Assembly: GCF_006152145.1 (NCBI RefSeq)
Contig: NZ_VDFV01000039.1
Location: 1 to 37,738 of the forward strand
Length of the DNA: 37,738 nt
Direction of reading: 5' to 3'
DNA from: Rubellimicrobium roseum
GTDB taxonomy: Bacteria; Pseudomonadota; Alphaproteobacteria; Rhodobacterales; Rhodobacteraceae
The translations under genes were made by a program, and so were the position numbers. Numbering within the stretch: the first letter of the stretch is position 1; every line of letters starts with the position of its first letter. Under the pieces are notes generated by a model that saw nothing but the letters and a program-made list of their open reading frames with translations, had not been told where the DNA came from and did not search any database. Below are positions 25,178-34,465 of this stretch, piece by piece.

Positions 25178-25842
25178 GCGGTTTCCGACACCGCGTGGTC
25201 GCCCAAGAGCCGCGCGATCTCGCTCGCGACCTGCGGGACGTCCCGCAGCCCGTCGACCGCGGCCAAGATGCCCTTGCAGTGATAGTAGCCGATCAACGGC
25301 GAGGTCTGCTTGTAATAGGCCAGGAGCCGGGTCTTGAGGCTCTCGGCGTTGTCGTCGGCGCGCCGGTTGAACTTGCTCCCGCCGCAGACCGTGCAGTGGC
25401 CGTCCTCCGGCACGGGCTTGGTGCGGTCGTGGTAGACCTCGCCGCAGGTCGCGCAGGTCGACCGGCCCGACACCCGGTCCACCAGCACCTCGTCGTCCAC
25501 CTGCATCTCGATGGCCCGGTCGAGCCGCATCCCCTGCTCGCGCAGCAACGCCTCGAGCGCGTCGGCCTGCGCCAGCGTCCGGGGAAAGCCGTCGAAGATG
25601 ATGCCGGAGCCCGTGGCACCGGCCTCGATCTTCTCGCGGATCAGGCCGATCACGATCTCGTCGGTGACGAGATGGCCCTTGTCCATCACCTCGGCAACGC
25701 GCCGGCCCATGTCGGTCCCCGATTGCCGGGCCTCGCGCAGCATGTCGCCGGTGGAGAGCTGGACCATGCCGCGCTCCTCGACCAGCAGGCGGGCCTGCGT
25801 CCCTTTGCCGGCCCCCGGCGGCCCGAGAAGGATGATGTTCAT
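25174..25842 (-). CDS. adk: Adenylate kinase, zinc-type lid
   Basis: This 222-residue enzyme interconverts AMP plus ATP and two ADP. The P-loop GPPGAGKGT is at residues 7-15, then STGDMLREA and GFPRTLAQA. The lid holds four cysteines in two CxxC pairs (CATC and CTVC), indicating a structural zinc. The start at 25842 (MNIILLG) is chosen because the upstream in-frame extension lies in secY. Linkage secY-adk-rpsM is the conserved bacterial order. Its TGA lies in a candidate promoter for the downstream alpha operon. Confidence 0.97.
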   Translation of the reverse strand: MNIILLGPPGAGKGTQARLLVEERGMVQLSTGDMLREARQSGTDMGRRVAEVMDKGHLVTDEIVIGLIREKIEAGATGSGIIFDGFPRTLAQADALEALLREQGMRLDRAIEMQVDDEVLVDRVSGRSTCATCGEVYHDRTKPVPEDGHCTVCGGSKFNRRADDNAESLKTRLLAYYKQTSPLIGYYHCKGILAAVDGLRDVPQVASEIARLLGDHAVSETA

Positions 25843-25880
25843 GACGGCGACGCGCTCCCCTGGTCTTTCCTGTCCGGCGC

Positions 25881-27248
25881 TCAGCGACGGGCCGGCCCGC
25901 CCGTGCGGGGACCCCGGGGCTTGCCGCGCCCGCGCAACTGCGACCGCTCGATCAGCCCCTCGTACTGATGCGCGAGAAGATGAGACTGGATTTGCTGGAT
26001 CGTGTCCATGCCCACCGACACGATGATGAGAACGGATGTGCCACCGAAGTAAAACGGCACCGCCAGCTGCGCCCGCAGGATCTCGGGCAGGAGGCACACG
26101 AGCGCCAGGTAGGCCGAGCCCAGGACCAGCAGCCGGTCCACGACGTACTTGAGGTACTCCGCCGTCCGCTTGCCGGGCCGGATGCCGGGCACGAAGCCGT
26201 TCTGGTTCTTCAGGTTCTCGGCCACGTCGTCGACCTTGAAGGCGACCTCGTGGGTATAGAAGTACGTGAAGAACACGATCATGCCGGTGAAGAACAGCAG
26301 GTAGAGCGGCTGCCCCGGCCCGAAGTAGGCCAGGAAGGTCGACATGATCGGACCCGAGGTCGAGTGCGAGAAGGTCGCGATCGTCGAGGGCAGCAGCAGG
26401 AGCGCCGAGGCAAAGATCGCCGGGATCACGCCCGCCGGGTTCACCTTGATCGGCAGGTGCGAGGAACCGCCGTCATAGACCTTCATGCCGACCTGACGGC
26501 GCGGGTACTGGATGTGGATCTTGCGGAGCGCCCGCTCCATGAAGACCACGAAGGCGAAGGTGACGATCACCATCACGATGATGAGCAGGATCACCAGCGG
26601 GCTGATCGCCCCGGTGCGCCCCTGGCTCAGGAACTGCGCCAGCGCCGCCGGCACCTCGGCGATGATGCCGACGAAGATGATGAGCGAGATGCCGTTGCCG
26701 ATCCCGCGCGCAGTGATCTGCTCGCCGATCCACATGAGGAACATCGTGCCGCCGACTAGCGTGATGACGCAGGCGGCGCGGAAGAACAGGCCCGGATCAT
26801 GCGCCAGGTCCCCGGCCTCGAGCGACACCGCCATGCCGTAGGCCTGGAAGGTCGCCAGCAGCACCGTGAAGTAGCGCGTGTACTGGTTCAGCTTCTTGCG
26901 GCCCTGCTCGCCTTCCTTCTTCAGGTTCTTCCACGGCTCGTACATCGAGGCGACGAGCTGGATGATGATGGAGGCCGAGATATAGGGCATGATGCCAAGG
27001 GCGAAGATGCCCATGCGGCTCAGCGCGCCGCCGGTGAACATCGACAGGATGCCGCCGATCCCGGCGCCGGCATCCTCCATGAAGTTGCGCAGCGCCGCGC
27101 CGTCGATCCCGGGCACCGGGATGTACGTCCCCAGCCGGTAGACGATCAGCAGGCCGATCGTGAAAAGGATACGCTGCTTGAGCTCGGTGGCCTTGCCGAA
27201 GGCCGCCCAGCTCATGTTCGAGGCCATCTGTTCCGCGGCCGATGCCAT
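25881..27248 (-). CDS. secY: Protein translocase channel subunit SecY
   Basis: This 455-residue, ten-helix protein forms the SecYEG channel. [20 protein letters not shown] opens the first helix after the amphipathic N-terminus. [21 protein letters not shown] forms the plug and second-helix region. [18 protein letters not shown] and the cytoplasmic loop with [23 protein letters not shown] follow, this last being the conserved SecA/ribosome contact. The C-terminal tail is basic. It is preceded by a 104-base gap with two hairpins and followed by adk after 38 bases. Confidence 0.98.
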   Translation of the reverse strand: MASAAEQMASNMSWAAFGKATELKQRILFTIGLLIVYRLGTYIPVPGIDGAALRNFMEDAGAGIGGILSMFTGGALSRMGIFALGIMPYISASIIIQLVASMYEPWKNLKKEGEQGRKKLNQYTRYFTVLLATFQAYGMAVSLEAGDLAHDPGLFFRAACVITLVGGTMFLMWIGEQITARGIGNGISLIIFVGIIAEVPAALAQFLSQGRTGAISPLVILLIIVMVIVTFAFVVFMERALRKIHIQYPRRQVGMKVYDGGSSHLPIKVNPAGVIPAIFASALLLLPSTIATFSHSTSGPIMSTFLAYFGPGQPLYLLFFTGMIVFFTYFYTHEVAFKVDDVAENLKNQNGFVPGIRPGKRTAEYLKYVVDRLLVLGSAYLALVCLLPEILRAQLAVPFYFGGTSVLIIVSVGMDTIQQIQSHLLAHQYEGLIERSQLRGRGKPRGPRTGGPARR

Positions 27249-27268
27249 GGCTTTCTCCGTGAAGCACA

Positions 27269-27299
27269 GCGCCGCCGACCGGGGTTCCGGCGGCGGCGC
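27269..27299 (-). other. Stable hairpin in the secY leader
   Basis: GCGCCGCCG...CCGG pairs with CCGG...CGGCGGCGC around a short loop, with one unpaired base. It ends about 20 bases before the secY ATG. It might affect translation of secY by limiting access to the ribosome site GGAG. Confidence 0.4.
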
Positions 27300-27334
27300 G
27301 TAGGGACCTTATCCGAGATGGACGCTGGGGGAAA

Positions 27335-27350
27335 CGGGGCCGAAGCCCCG
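27335..27350 (-). terminator. Terminator-like hairpin directly after rplO
   Basis: On the minus strand CGGGGC TTCG GCCCCG, a stem capped by the very stable UUCG loop, starts two bases after the rplO stop and is followed by GTTTCCCCC. The short T run makes it a partial terminator or 3' end protector. Confidence 0.5.
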
Positions 27351-27352
27351 CC

Positions 27353-27844
27353 TCACGCGGCGGTGTCCGCCGGAGCCGCCTCGGCCGCCTTGGCAACCGT
27401 CAGCGTGCCGCCGGCCGCCTCGACCGCGGCGACCGCACCCGACGAGGCGCCCGTCACCTGGATCGTCACCTTGGACGTAATCTCGCCCTTGGCCAGAACG
27501 CGGACGCCGTCGCGCGAGCGGCGCATCACACCCGAGGCCACCAGGACCTCCTCGGTGATGGGCTGGGCGACGTCGATCTTGCCCGCGTCGATGAACTTCT
27601 GGATCAGGCCCAGGTTCACCACGGCGTACTCCTTGCGGTTGGGCTTGTTGAAGCCCCGCTTGGGCAGGCGCATGTAGAGCGGCATCTGGCCGCCTTCGTA
27701 GCCCCCGAGCGCCACGCCCGAACGGGACGTCTGGCCCTTGATCCCGCGGCCGGCGGTCTTGCCGATGCCCGAGCCGGGGCCACGGCCGACGCGGACCTTC
27801 TTCTTGGCCGCGCCCGGATTGTCGCGGAGTTCGTGCAGCTTCAT
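27353..27844 (-). CDS. rplO: 50S ribosomal protein L15
   Basis: This 163-residue assembly protein opens [20 protein letters not shown], followed by [22 protein letters not shown] (basic Gly-rich arm, read in two parts). [19 protein letters not shown] follows. The last 20 residues are Ala-rich and lie beyond the usual fold, like tails on L3 and L17 here. It is separated from rpmD by 234 bases that hold a terminator and a candidate promoter. Confidence 0.97.
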   Translation of the reverse strand: MKLHELRDNPGAAKKKVRVGRGPGSGIGKTAGRGIKGQTSRSGVALGGYEGGQMPLYMRLPKRGFNKPNRKEYAVVNLGLIQKFIDAGKIDVAQPITEEVLVASGVMRRSRDGVRVLAKGEITSKVTIQVTGASSGAVAAVEAAGGTLTVAKAAEAAPADTAA

Positions 27845-27942
27845 GTCGCTTCTCCTCTGGCCGGAACGGCCCCGCCAGCGACGGAGGGGGCCAACACGGC
27901 ATCATCAAGAATCAAGGCCCGGAGAGCCCGGACCACCGGCGG

Positions 27943-27971
27943 CCTATATCCCCCCTGCCCCGCCCGCGCAA
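27943..27971 (-). promoter_or_regulatory. Candidate promoter of rplO-secY-adk
   Basis: On the minus strand TTGCGC (27966-27971) is followed after 17 bases by TATAGG (27943-27948). It lies between the terminator after rpmD and the rplO ATG, leaving a leader of about 90 bases. Confidence 0.45.
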
Positions 27972-28027
27972 GCGTCCCGGGGCCGCAACGCGGGACCGCA
28001 GCCCGCGCCAGGACCCCGGAACGAAAA

Positions 28028-28051
28028 CACCCCGGCCGCAAGGCCGGGGTG
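28028..28051 (-). terminator. Intrinsic terminator between rpmD and rplO
   Basis: CACCCCGGCC and GGCCGGGGTG form a perfect 10-bp stem around a four-base loop, 27 bases after the rpmD stop. On the minus strand the stem is followed directly by TTTTCG. This is a good rho-independent terminator in the middle of the spc operon. Confidence 0.75.
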
Positions 28052-28078
28052 CCAAAGTGTACCGATGACGGCGCGAGA

Positions 28079-28270
28079 TTACTCGCCCCGCTCCTCGATG
28101 ATCTTCACGAGGTGCGGGATCGCGTTCACCATGCCGCGGACCGAGGGAGTGTCCTCGAGCTCACGGGTCTTGTGCATCTTGTTCAGCCCCAGCCCGATCA
28201 GGGTCTGGCGCTGCACGTCCGGCCGGCGCGAGGGCGAGGCGATCTGCTTAACGACAATGGTCTTAGCCAT
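28079..28270 (-). CDS. rpmD: 50S ribosomal protein L30
   Basis: This 63-residue protein has the short L30 fold: [20 protein letters not shown], then [25 protein letters not shown] and [10 protein letters not shown]. It is placed four bases after rpsE as in most spc operons. A strong terminator follows. Confidence 0.97.
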   Translation of the reverse strand: MAKTIVVKQIASPSRRPDVQRQTLIGLGLNKMHKTRELEDTPSVRGMVNAIPHLVKIIEERGE

Positions 28271-28274
28271 GGGA

Positions 28275-28838
28275 TCAGGCCTCCACCGCCTGGGTCTCGG
28301 CTTCGGGCGTGCGGAGGATCTCCGCCACCTTCTTGCCGCGACGCTGCGCCACCGACCGGGGGGACGCTTCCTTCATCAGGCCGTCCATGGTCGCGCGGAT
28401 CATGTTGTAGGGGTTGGTCGAGCCCAGAGACTTGGACACGACGTCCTGCAGCCCCAGCATCTCGAACACGGCCCGCATCGGACCACCGGCGATGATGCCG
28501 GTACCGGCGACGGCGGTGCGCATCACGACGCGGCCGGCACCGTGGCGCCCTTCGATGTCATGGTGCAGGGTCCGGCCTTCCCGCAGGGGGACGCGGATCA
28601 TGCTGCGCTTGGCCTGCTCGGTGGCCTTGCGGATGGCTTCCGGCACTTCCTTGGCCTTGCCCTTCCCGAAGCCCACACGGCCCTTCTGGTCGCCCACCAC
28701 CACGAGAGCGGCGAAGCCGAAGCGCTTGCCCCCCTTCACGGTCTTGGACACCCGGTTGATCGCGACGAGGCGATCGGCGAACTCGGGGGCCGCATCCTCG
28801 CGGTCCCGACGATCGCGGCGTTGTTCACGTTCAGCCAT
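28275..28838 (-). CDS. rpsE: 30S ribosomal protein S5
   Basis: This 187-residue protein is involved in decoding accuracy and mRNA entry. [20 protein letters not shown] and [18 protein letters not shown] mark the N-terminal RNA-binding domain, and [20 protein letters not shown] the C-terminal one. The first 20 residues are highly charged ([12 protein letters not shown]). It is preceded by a 132-base gap with a hairpin at 28945-28964. Confidence 0.98.
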   Translation of the reverse strand: MAEREQRRDRRDREDAAPEFADRLVAINRVSKTVKGGKRFGFAALVVVGDQKGRVGFGKGKAKEVPEAIRKATEQAKRSMIRVPLREGRTLHHDIEGRHGAGRVVMRTAVAGTGIIAGGPMRAVFEMLGLQDVVSKSLGSTNPYNMIRATMDGLMKEASPRSVAQRRGKKVAEILRTPEAETQAVEA

Positions 28839-28944
28839 AAGGCCTTCCTTCTCAGAGTGGCGCGTCGCGCCGCGTTGTCCGACCGCGGTGTCCTTCGACC
28901 CAGGTCATCGAGGGCAGGCCACCGGCCCGCCCTGCTGTCTGCTA

Positions 28945-28964
28945 GCCGCCCACGGATGGGCGGC
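28945..28964 (-). other. Hairpin between rplR and rpsE
   Basis: GCCGCCCA and TGGGCGGC form a perfect 8-bp stem around a four-base loop, seven bases after the rplR stop. No T run follows on the minus strand, so termination is unlikely. Confidence 0.4.
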
Positions 28965-28970
28965 CGATCC

Positions 28971-29330
28971 TCAGAACGTCAGGCCGTTCTCGCGGGCGGC
29001 ATCGGCCAGGGCCTTGATCTTCCCGTGGAACAGGAAGCCGCCCCGGTCGAAGTAGGCCTCGGTCACGCCGGCGGCCTTGGCGCGCTCGGCGATCGTCGCG
29101 CCGATCTTGGCCGCGGCCTCGACGTTGTTCTTGCCCACCAGGCCCAGTTCCTTCTCGAGCGTCGAGGCGGACGCAAGCGTCACGCCACGGGCATCGTCGA
29201 TGAGCTGGACCGAGATGTTCTTGCTGGAGCGGTGGACGGAAAGCCGGAGCTTCCCGCCGTTGACCGCCTTGAGCTTGTTCCGAACGCGCATCCGGCGCTT
29301 CTGGAACAGCTCGAGCTTCGTGCTGGCCAT
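28971..29330 (-). CDS. rplR: 50S ribosomal protein L18
   Basis: This 119-residue 5S rRNA-binding protein shows [39 protein letters not shown] and the ending [20 protein letters not shown]. It follows rplF by 12 bases in the spc operon. Confidence 0.97.
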   Translation of the reverse strand: MASTKLELFQKRRMRVRNKLKAVNGGKLRLSVHRSSKNISVQLIDDARGVTLASASTLEKELGLVGKNNVEAAAKIGATIAERAKAAGVTEAYFDRGGFLFHGKIKALADAARENGLTF

Positions 29331-29342
29331 GATGTGCGTTCC

Positions 29343-29882
29343 TTACTTCTTCTTGCCTTCCTTGCGGAAGATGAACTCGTCCTTGTAGCGGATGCCCTTG
29401 CCCTTGTAGGGCTCGGGCGCGCGCCATTCGCGGATCTCGGCCGCGACCTGGCCCACCTGCTGCGGGTCGATCCCTTCCACGACGATGACGTCGTTACGGG
29501 CGGACGGCGTGGTGATCTTGATCCCCGCCGGCGGCTCGTAGGTCACGTCATGGCTGTAGCCCAGCGCGAGCTTGAGCGAGTTGCCCTGCATCGTGGCGCG
29601 GTAGCCCACGCCGGTGATGTTGAGCTCCTTCCTGAACCCGGCCGACACGCCGGTGACCAAGTTCTCGACCATGGAACGCGACATCCCCCACTGCTGGCGG
29701 GCGCGCTTGGACAGGCCGCGCGGGGTGACGCGGACGGCCCCGTCCTCCTGCGCGAGGGTGACGTCGTCCGTCGCCTTGAAGCTCAGGGTGCCCTTGGGAC
29801 CCTTCACCTCGATGGTCTGGCCGCTGATGCTGGCGGTCACGCCAGCCGGAAGCGGAACGGGCTTCTTGCCGATACGAGACAT
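29343..29882 (-). CDS. rplF: 50S ribosomal protein L6
   Basis: This 179-residue protein near the sarcin-ricin loop and factor-binding site starts [20 protein letters not shown] and carries [10 protein letters not shown]. The C-terminal signature is [16 protein letters not shown]. An in-frame ATG 20 codons upstream lies in rpsH and is rejected. The ATG has an AGGAGG-type site. Confidence 0.98.
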   Translation of the reverse strand: MSRIGKKPVPLPAGVTASISGQTIEVKGPKGTLSFKATDDVTLAQEDGAVRVTPRGLSKRARQQWGMSRSMVENLVTGVSAGFRKELNITGVGYRATMQGNSLKLALGYSHDVTYEPPAGIKITTPSARNDVIVVEGIDPQQVGQVAAEIREWRAPEPYKGKGIRYKDEFIFRKEGKKK

Positions 29883-29892
29883 GGAAGCCTCC

Positions 29893-30285
29893 TCAGAACA
29901 CGGTGCAGAGCACTTCGCCGCCAATATTGGCAGCGCGTGCATGCGCGTCGGACATCACGCCCTTGGGCGTCGAGACGATGGACACGCCCAGGCCCTGGCG
30001 GACCGAGGGCAGATCCTTGACGCCCGAGTAGACGCGGCGGCCCGGCTTGGAGACCCGCTTGATCTCGCGGATGACCGGGGTGCCCTCGTAGTACTTGAGC
30101 TCGATGCGCAGCTCGGGGTGGCCGGCCGCGTTGGTGACCGGCTCGTAGCCGCGGATGTAGCCCTCGGCCTGAAGCACGTCGAGCACGCGGGCCCGGAGCT
30201 TGGAGGCGGGGGTCAGGACCGCATTCTTGCCGCGCGCCTGGGCGTTGCGGATGCGGGTCAGCATATCGCCGATAGGATCGTTCAT
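29893..30285 (-). CDS. rpsH: 30S ribosomal protein S8
   Basis: This 130-residue protein binds the central domain of 16S rRNA and in many bacteria represses the spc operon. It has the start [20 protein letters not shown] and the ending [33 protein letters not shown] is the conserved core. It is followed by rplF after ten bases. Confidence 0.98.
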   Translation of the reverse strand: MNDPIGDMLTRIRNAQARGKNAVLTPASKLRARVLDVLQAEGYIRGYEPVTNAAGHPELRIELKYYEGTPVIREIKRVSKPGRRVYSGVKDLPSVRQGLGVSIVSTPKGVMSDAHARAANIGGEVLCTVF

Positions 30286-30295
30286 CGTGACCTCC

Positions 30296-30601
30296 TTACC
30301 AGCTCGACTTCACCAGACCGGGGATCTCACCGTTCGAGCCCAGCTCGCGCAGCATGATCCGGCTGATCTTCAGCTTGCGGTAATAGGCGCGCGGCCGGCC
30401 AGTGAGCTGGCAGCGGTTCCGCACCCGGGTGGCCGAGGAGTTGCGCGGCAGTTCGGCTAGCGCGAGCGTCGCCTTGAAGCGCTCTTCCACGGAGGCGTTC
30501 TTGTCGTTCGCGACAGCCTTGAGAGCGGCGCGCTTGGCGGCGTACTGGTCCACCATCCGCTGGCGCTTCTTGTCGCGTTCGATCATGGATTTCTTGGCCA
30601 T
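30296..30601 (-). CDS. rpsN: 30S ribosomal protein S14, zinc-independent form
   Basis: This 101-residue protein starts [20 protein letters not shown] and ends [16 protein letters not shown], with [20 protein letters not shown] in between. Only one cysteine remains and no CxxC pairs are present, so this is the longer form without a zinc site. It lies between rplE and rpsH as usual. Confidence 0.98.
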   Translation of the reverse strand: MAKKSMIERDKKRQRMVDQYAAKRAALKAVANDKNASVEERFKATLALAELPRNSSATRVRNRCQLTGRPRAYYRKLKISRIMLRELGSNGEIPGLVKSSW

Positions 30602-30621
30602 GGCTTAATCTCTCCCGCGGC

Positions 30622-31185
30622 TCAGCTGTTGAACGGCATGTTGAAGTGCTTCAGCAGCGCCTTCGCTTCCGCGTCGGTCTTCGCCGTCGTGCAGATCACG
30701 ATGTCCATGCCCCAGACCTCGTCGACCTTGTCGAAGTTGATCTCGGGGAACACGATGTGCTCCTTGAGGCCGGTCGCGTAGTTGCCGCGCCCGTCGAAGG
30801 ACTTGCCCGACACGCCCCGGAAGTCGCGGATGCGAGGCATCGCGACGTTAATGAGACGGTCGAGGAACTCGTACATCCGGTCGCCGCGGAGCGTGACCTT
30901 GGTGCCGAGCGGCATCTCCTCGCGGACCCGGAAGCCGGCGATCGACTTCTTGGCCTTGGTGACGACGGCGCGCTGGCCGGCGATCGTCGACAGGTCGTCC
31001 TGGGCGGACTTGACCTTCTTCGAGTCGCGAACGGCTTCCGAACCGGCCCCGATGTTCAGCACGATCTTCTCGAGCTTCGGGATCATCATGTCGTTCTTGT
31101 AGCCGAACTCTTCCTTGAGCGCGGCGCGGATGCGGTCCTTGTAGACCGCCTTCAGACGCGGGGTATAGGTGGCAGCGTCGAGCAT
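30622..31185 (-). CDS. rplE: 50S ribosomal protein L5
   Basis: This 187-residue protein binds 5S rRNA and contacts P-site t[23 protein letters not shown] opens it. [15 protein letters not shown] and [21 protein letters not shown] mark the fold, and the C-terminus ends [10 protein letters not shown]. The start overlaps the stop of rplX. Confidence 0.98.
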   Translation of the reverse strand: MLDAATYTPRLKAVYKDRIRAALKEEFGYKNDMMIPKLEKIVLNIGAGSEAVRDSKKVKSAQDDLSTIAGQRAVVTKAKKSIAGFRVREEMPLGTKVTLRGDRMYEFLDRLINVAMPRIRDFRGVSGKSFDGRGNYATGLKEHIVFPEINFDKVDEVWGMDIVICTTAKTDAEAKALLKHFNMPFNS

Positions 31186-31493
31186 CAGATCACGTCCCCC
31201 GTGGTCTTGGCGTAGCGGACCTTGGTCCCGTCGTCCTGGATGCGGAAGCCCACGCGCGTGGCCTTGCCGTTCGCATCCATCAGAGCGAGGTTCGACAGGT
31301 CGATCGGCATCGCCTTGGGCTGGCGGCCGCCCTGGTTCGTCTGCGACTGCTTCACATGGCGGATGGCCATGTTGACGCCGCCGACGACGGCGCGGCCTTC
31401 CTTGGGCATGACGGCTTCGACTTCGCCGGTCTTGCCCTTGTCCTTGCCGGCAAGCACGACGACGCGGTCACCCTTGCGGATCTTGGCGGCCAT
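31185..31493 (-). CDS. rplX: 50S ribosomal protein L24
   Basis: This 102-residue assembly initiator has a KOW motif near its N-terminus ([19 protein letters not shown]). [20 protein letters not shown] follows. The ATG at 31493 shares a base with the rplN stop, and the stop shares a base with the rplE start, so rplN-rplX-rplE are probably translationally coupled. An upstream in-frame extension inside rplN is rejected. Confidence 0.98.
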   Translation of the reverse strand: MAAKIRKGDRVVVLAGKDKGKTGEVEAVMPKEGRAVVGGVNMAIRHVKQSQTNQGGRQPKAMPIDLSNLALMDANGKATRVGFRIQDDGTKVRYAKTTGDVI

Positions 31494-31861
31494 CAGAGCA
31501 CCTCCGGCGCGAGCGAGATGATCTTCATGAAGTTCTTGGCGCGCAGCTCGCGCACGACCGGCCCGAAGATACGGGTGCCGACCGGCTCGCCCTGGTTGTT
31601 CAGGATGACGGCGGCGTTGCGGTCGAAGCGGATGGTGGTGCCATCCTCGCGGCGCACTTCCTTGGCGGTGCGAACGACGACGGCCTTGCGGACGTCCCCC
31701 TTCTTCACGCGACCGCGCGGAATCGCTTCCTTGACGGAGACGACGATGATGTCGCCCACCGACGCATAGCGCCGGTGCGAGCCGCCCAGGACCTTGATGC
31801 ACTGAACCCGGCGGGCGCCGGAGTTGTCAGCGACATCCAGATTGGTCTGCATCTGGATCAT
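31493..31861 (-). CDS. rplN: 50S ribosomal protein L14
   Basis: This 122-residue subunit-interface protein opens [40 protein letters not shown] and the ending [12 protein letters not shown] are signatures. A 64-base gap with a small dyad (GGGC/GCCC around GTAA) separates it from rpsQ. Confidence 0.98.
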   Translation of the reverse strand: MIQMQTNLDVADNSGARRVQCIKVLGGSHRRYASVGDIIVVSVKEAIPRGRVKKGDVRKAVVVRTAKEVRREDGTTIRFDRNAAVILNNQGEPVGTRIFGPVVRELRAKNFMKIISLAPEVL

Positions 31862-31925
31862 GTGGTTTCTCCCGACCTGTGGGGGGGCTTACGCCCGTGT
31901 CCCCAGGGTTTCGTTTCGAGGGACT

Positions 31926-32165
31926 TCAAGCCTGTTCGGCCAGAAGGACTTCCCAGCGCTTCGACGCGGACCTCGGCGCGCATTCGATGATGCGAACCGT
32001 GTCGCCCGCCTTGAATGTGTTGTTCTCGTCGTGGGCCCGGTACTTCTTGGACATGCGGATGGTCTTTTTCAGGACCGGGTGGGTGAAGCGACGCTCGACG
32101 AGAACGGTCACGGTCTTGTCGTTCTTGTCCGAGGTCACGACGCCCTGAAGGATGCGCTTGGGCAT
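31926..32165 (-). CDS. rpsQ: 30S ribosomal protein S17
   Basis: This 79-residue primary 16S rRNA binder has the core [20 protein letters not shown], then [20 protein letters not shown] and [18 protein letters not shown]. It lies five bases after rpmC. Confidence 0.98.
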   Translation of the reverse strand: MPKRILQGVVTSDKNDKTVTVLVERRFTHPVLKKTIRMSKKYRAHDENNTFKAGDTVRIIECAPRSASKRWEVLLAEQA

Positions 32166-32170
32166 GGAGC

Positions 32171-32383
32171 TCAGGCCTCTTGCGCGGCCTGGGCCGCCTT
32201 TTCGTTGAGAAGGGTCATGACGCGGGCGGCCTCCCGGCGGGCGGCGCGCATCCGCGCGGTGTTCTCGAGCTGGCCCGTCGCTTGCTGGAAGCGAAGGTTG
32301 AAGCTCTCTTTCTTGAGGTTCGCGAGGCGATCGCGAAGCTGGTCGGGCGTCTGCCCGCGAAGGTCCTTGGCGTTCGTCGCCAT
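32171..32383 (-). CDS. rpmC: 50S ribosomal protein L29
   Basis: This 70-residue helical hairpin protein sits near the exit tunnel. It carries [38 protein letters not shown] and an Ala-rich end. I chose ATG at 32383 (MATNAKDL), which has AAAGGAC upstream. An earlier in-frame ATG (MLKKGRT) is possible but would read through the ribosome site. A long gap with terminator and promoter elements lies upstream. Confidence 0.95.
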   Translation of the reverse strand: MATNAKDLRGQTPDQLRDRLANLKKESFNLRFQQATGQLENTARMRAARREAARVMTLLNEKAAQAAQEA

Positions 32384-32469
32384 CGTTCGTCCTTTCTTCA
32401 ACATCACCGGAGAGCCCCGAGCCCTATGGGCTAGGTCACCCTGAGTCCCGGTGGAGGGGATGAGGGGGC

Positions 32470-32498
32470 CTCCTACAGCCGGATCGACGCCGAGGCAA
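32470..32498 (-). promoter_or_regulatory. Candidate promoter upstream of rpmC
   Basis: On the minus strand GCTTGCCT gives TTGCCT (32493-32498), followed after 17 bases by TAGGAG (32470-32475). It lies after the rplP terminator and about 90 bases before the rpmC start. Confidence 0.45.
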
Positions 32499-32562
32499 GC
32501 ATTATTCGCGCCCCTGCGTCTGTTCGTCCCGGCCGCCGTCCCCGCCCCTCCGGAATGCAAGA

Positions 32563-32586
32563 ACCCCGGCCGGGTTCGGCCGGGGT
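32563..32586 (-). terminator. Terminator-like hairpin between rplP and rpmC
   Basis: ACCCCGGCC and GGCCGGGGT form a perfect 9-bp stem with a six-base loop, followed on the minus strand by TCTTGC. The stem is identical to nine pairs of the hairpin after rpmD. The T run is short. Confidence 0.6.
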
Positions 32587-32604
32587 CCTCCCTGTCCATG
32601 CCTC

Positions 32605-32625
32605 GCCCGCGCAGGCCGCGCGGGC
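32605..32625 (-). other. Hairpin just after rplP
   Basis: GCCCGCGC and GCGCGGGC form an 8-bp stem around a five-base loop, seven bases after the rplP stop and just before the terminator-like hairpin. It has no T run. Confidence 0.4.
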
Positions 32626-32632
32626 GAACGGC

Positions 32633-33046
<414 letters not shown>

Positions 33047-33059
33047 TTGTCTCTACTCC

Positions 33060-33788
33060 TTACCGGTCGCGGTCGCGGTCGCGGCGCTCGGGACGGGCGC
33101 CACGCGGAACGGCGGTGTCCTGCAGCTCGGCGGCCTTGCGGTCGCGCGCCTGCGGATCGTGCTCCATGATCTCGCCCTTGAAGATCCAGACCTTGATCCC
33201 GATGATCCCGTAGGGCGTCTCGGCCTCGGACAGCGCGTAGTCGATGTCGGCGCGCAGGGTGTGCAGGGGCACGCGGCCCTCGCGGTACCACTCGGTCCGG
33301 GCGATCTCGGCGCCGCCCAGGCGGCCCGACACGTTCACCCGGATGCCCAGGGCACCCATGCGCATGGCGTTCTGCACAGCGCGCTTCATCGCGCGGCGGA
33401 ACGACACCCGGCGTTCGAGCTGCTGGGCGATGCTCTCGCCGACCAGGGCCGAATCCAGCTCGGGCTTGCGGACCTCGACGATGTTGAGGTGCAGCTCCGA
33501 CTTCGTCAGCTGCGCGACTTTCTTGCGCAGCGTCTCGATGTCAGCGCCCTTCTTGCCGATGATGACGCCCGGACGCGCGGCGTGGATCGTGACGCGGCAC
33601 TTGCGGTGCGGACGCTCGATGATCACGCGGCTGATGCCGGCCGCCTTGGCTTCCTTCTTGATGAAATCCTTGATGCGGATGTCCTCAAGCAGGAGGTCGC
33701 CGAAGTCCTTCGAGTTGGCGAACCAGCGGCTGTCCCAGGTCCGGTTGACCTGAAGGCGCATGCCGACGGGGTTGACCTTGTTGCCCAT
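33060..33788 (-). CDS. rpsC: 30S ribosomal protein S3
   Basis: This 242-residue protein lines the mRNA entry channel. [20 protein letters not shown] opens it. The KH domain holds [17 protein letters not shown], and the C-terminal domain shows [21 protein letters not shown] and [20 protein letters not shown]. The extreme C-terminus is a simple Arg-Asp run (ERRDRDRDR) encoded by a hexamer repeat at 33063-33084. The start overlaps the rplV stop by one base. Confidence 0.98.
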   Translation of the reverse strand: MGNKVNPVGMRLQVNRTWDSRWFANSKDFGDLLLEDIRIKDFIKKEAKAAGISRVIIERPHRKCRVTIHAARPGVIIGKKGADIETLRKKVAQLTKSELHLNIVEVRKPELDSALVGESIAQQLERRVSFRRAMKRAVQNAMRMGALGIRVNVSGRLGGAEIARTEWYREGRVPLHTLRADIDYALSEAETPYGIIGIKVWIFKGEIMEHDPQARDRKAAELQDTAVPRGARPERRDRDRDR

Positions 33789-34180
33789 CAGGCTTGCTCC
33801 CCCTGGACGGCGTCGATCTGACGCACGGTGATGGTGAGTTGCGAGAACGGCTTGACGATGCGGCCGAAGCGACCACGCGCCCGCGGACGGCCGCGCTTCA
33901 TCACCAGGTTCTTGCCGACCGAGGCCTCGGCGACGACCAGGCTGTCGACGTCGAGGTTATGGTTGTTCTCGGCATTGGCGATGGCCGACTGAAGGCACTT
34001 CTTGACGTCGCCGGCGATGCGCTTGTGCGAGAAGGTGAGATCGGCCAGCGCCTTCTCGACCTTCTTGCCGCGAATGAGGGCGGCCACGAGGTTGAGCTTC
34101 TGGGGCGAGGTGCGCAGCATGCGCGCGATCGCCTGCGCCTCGTTCTCCGCCACGCGGCGCGGATTCTTGTCCTGACCCAT
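33788..34180 (-). CDS. rplV: 50S ribosomal protein L22
   Basis: This 130-residue tunnel protein has a long beta-hairpin that lines the exit tunnel. [20 protein letters not shown] opens the fold. The hairpin is at [20 protein letters not shown] with conserved ending residues. Changes in this loop can give macrolide resistance in other bacteria, but I see none that can be judged here. It lies three bases after rpsS. Confidence 0.98.
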   Translation of the reverse strand: MGQDKNPRRVAENEAQAIARMLRTSPQKLNLVAALIRGKKVEKALADLTFSHKRIAGDVKKCLQSAIANAENNHNLDVDSLVVAEASVGKNLVMKRGRPRARGRFGRIVKPFSQLTITVRQIDAVQGEQA

Positions 34181-34183
34181 GGC

Positions 34184-34462
34184 TTACTTCCTCTTGGCTT
34201 TCTTGTCGGCGGCGTGGCCGTAGTAGGTCCGCGTCGGCGAGTACTCACCGAACTTCTGGCCAATCATGTCCTCGGTGACGTTCACCGGGATATGCTTCTT
34301 GCCATTGTAGACGCCGAAGGTGAGCCCCACGAACTGGGGCAGGATGGTGGAGCGGCGCGACCAGATCTTGATGACCTCGTTGCGGCTCGACCCCCGCGAA
34401 GCTTCGGCCTTCTTGAGGACGTAAGCATCGACGAAGGGGCCCTTCCAGACGGAACGCGACAT
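34184..34462 (-). CDS. rpsS: 30S ribosomal protein S19
   Basis: This 92-residue head protein opens [60 protein letters not shown] and [16 protein letters not shown] complete the fold. It sits three bases after rplB. Confidence 0.98.
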   Translation of the reverse strand: MSRSVWKGPFVDAYVLKKAEASRGSSRNEVIKIWSRRSTILPQFVGLTFGVYNGKKHIPVNVTEDMIGQKFGEYSPTRTYYGHAADKKAKRK

Positions 34463-34465
34463 GGA

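Noticed and set aside
27738-30020. Very long + strand frame (760 codons) across ribosomal genes
   Set aside because: It lies antisense to rplO, rpmD, rpsE, rplR, rplF and rpsH. Codon bias in GC-rich genes opens such frames. The product is low complexity with no domain.
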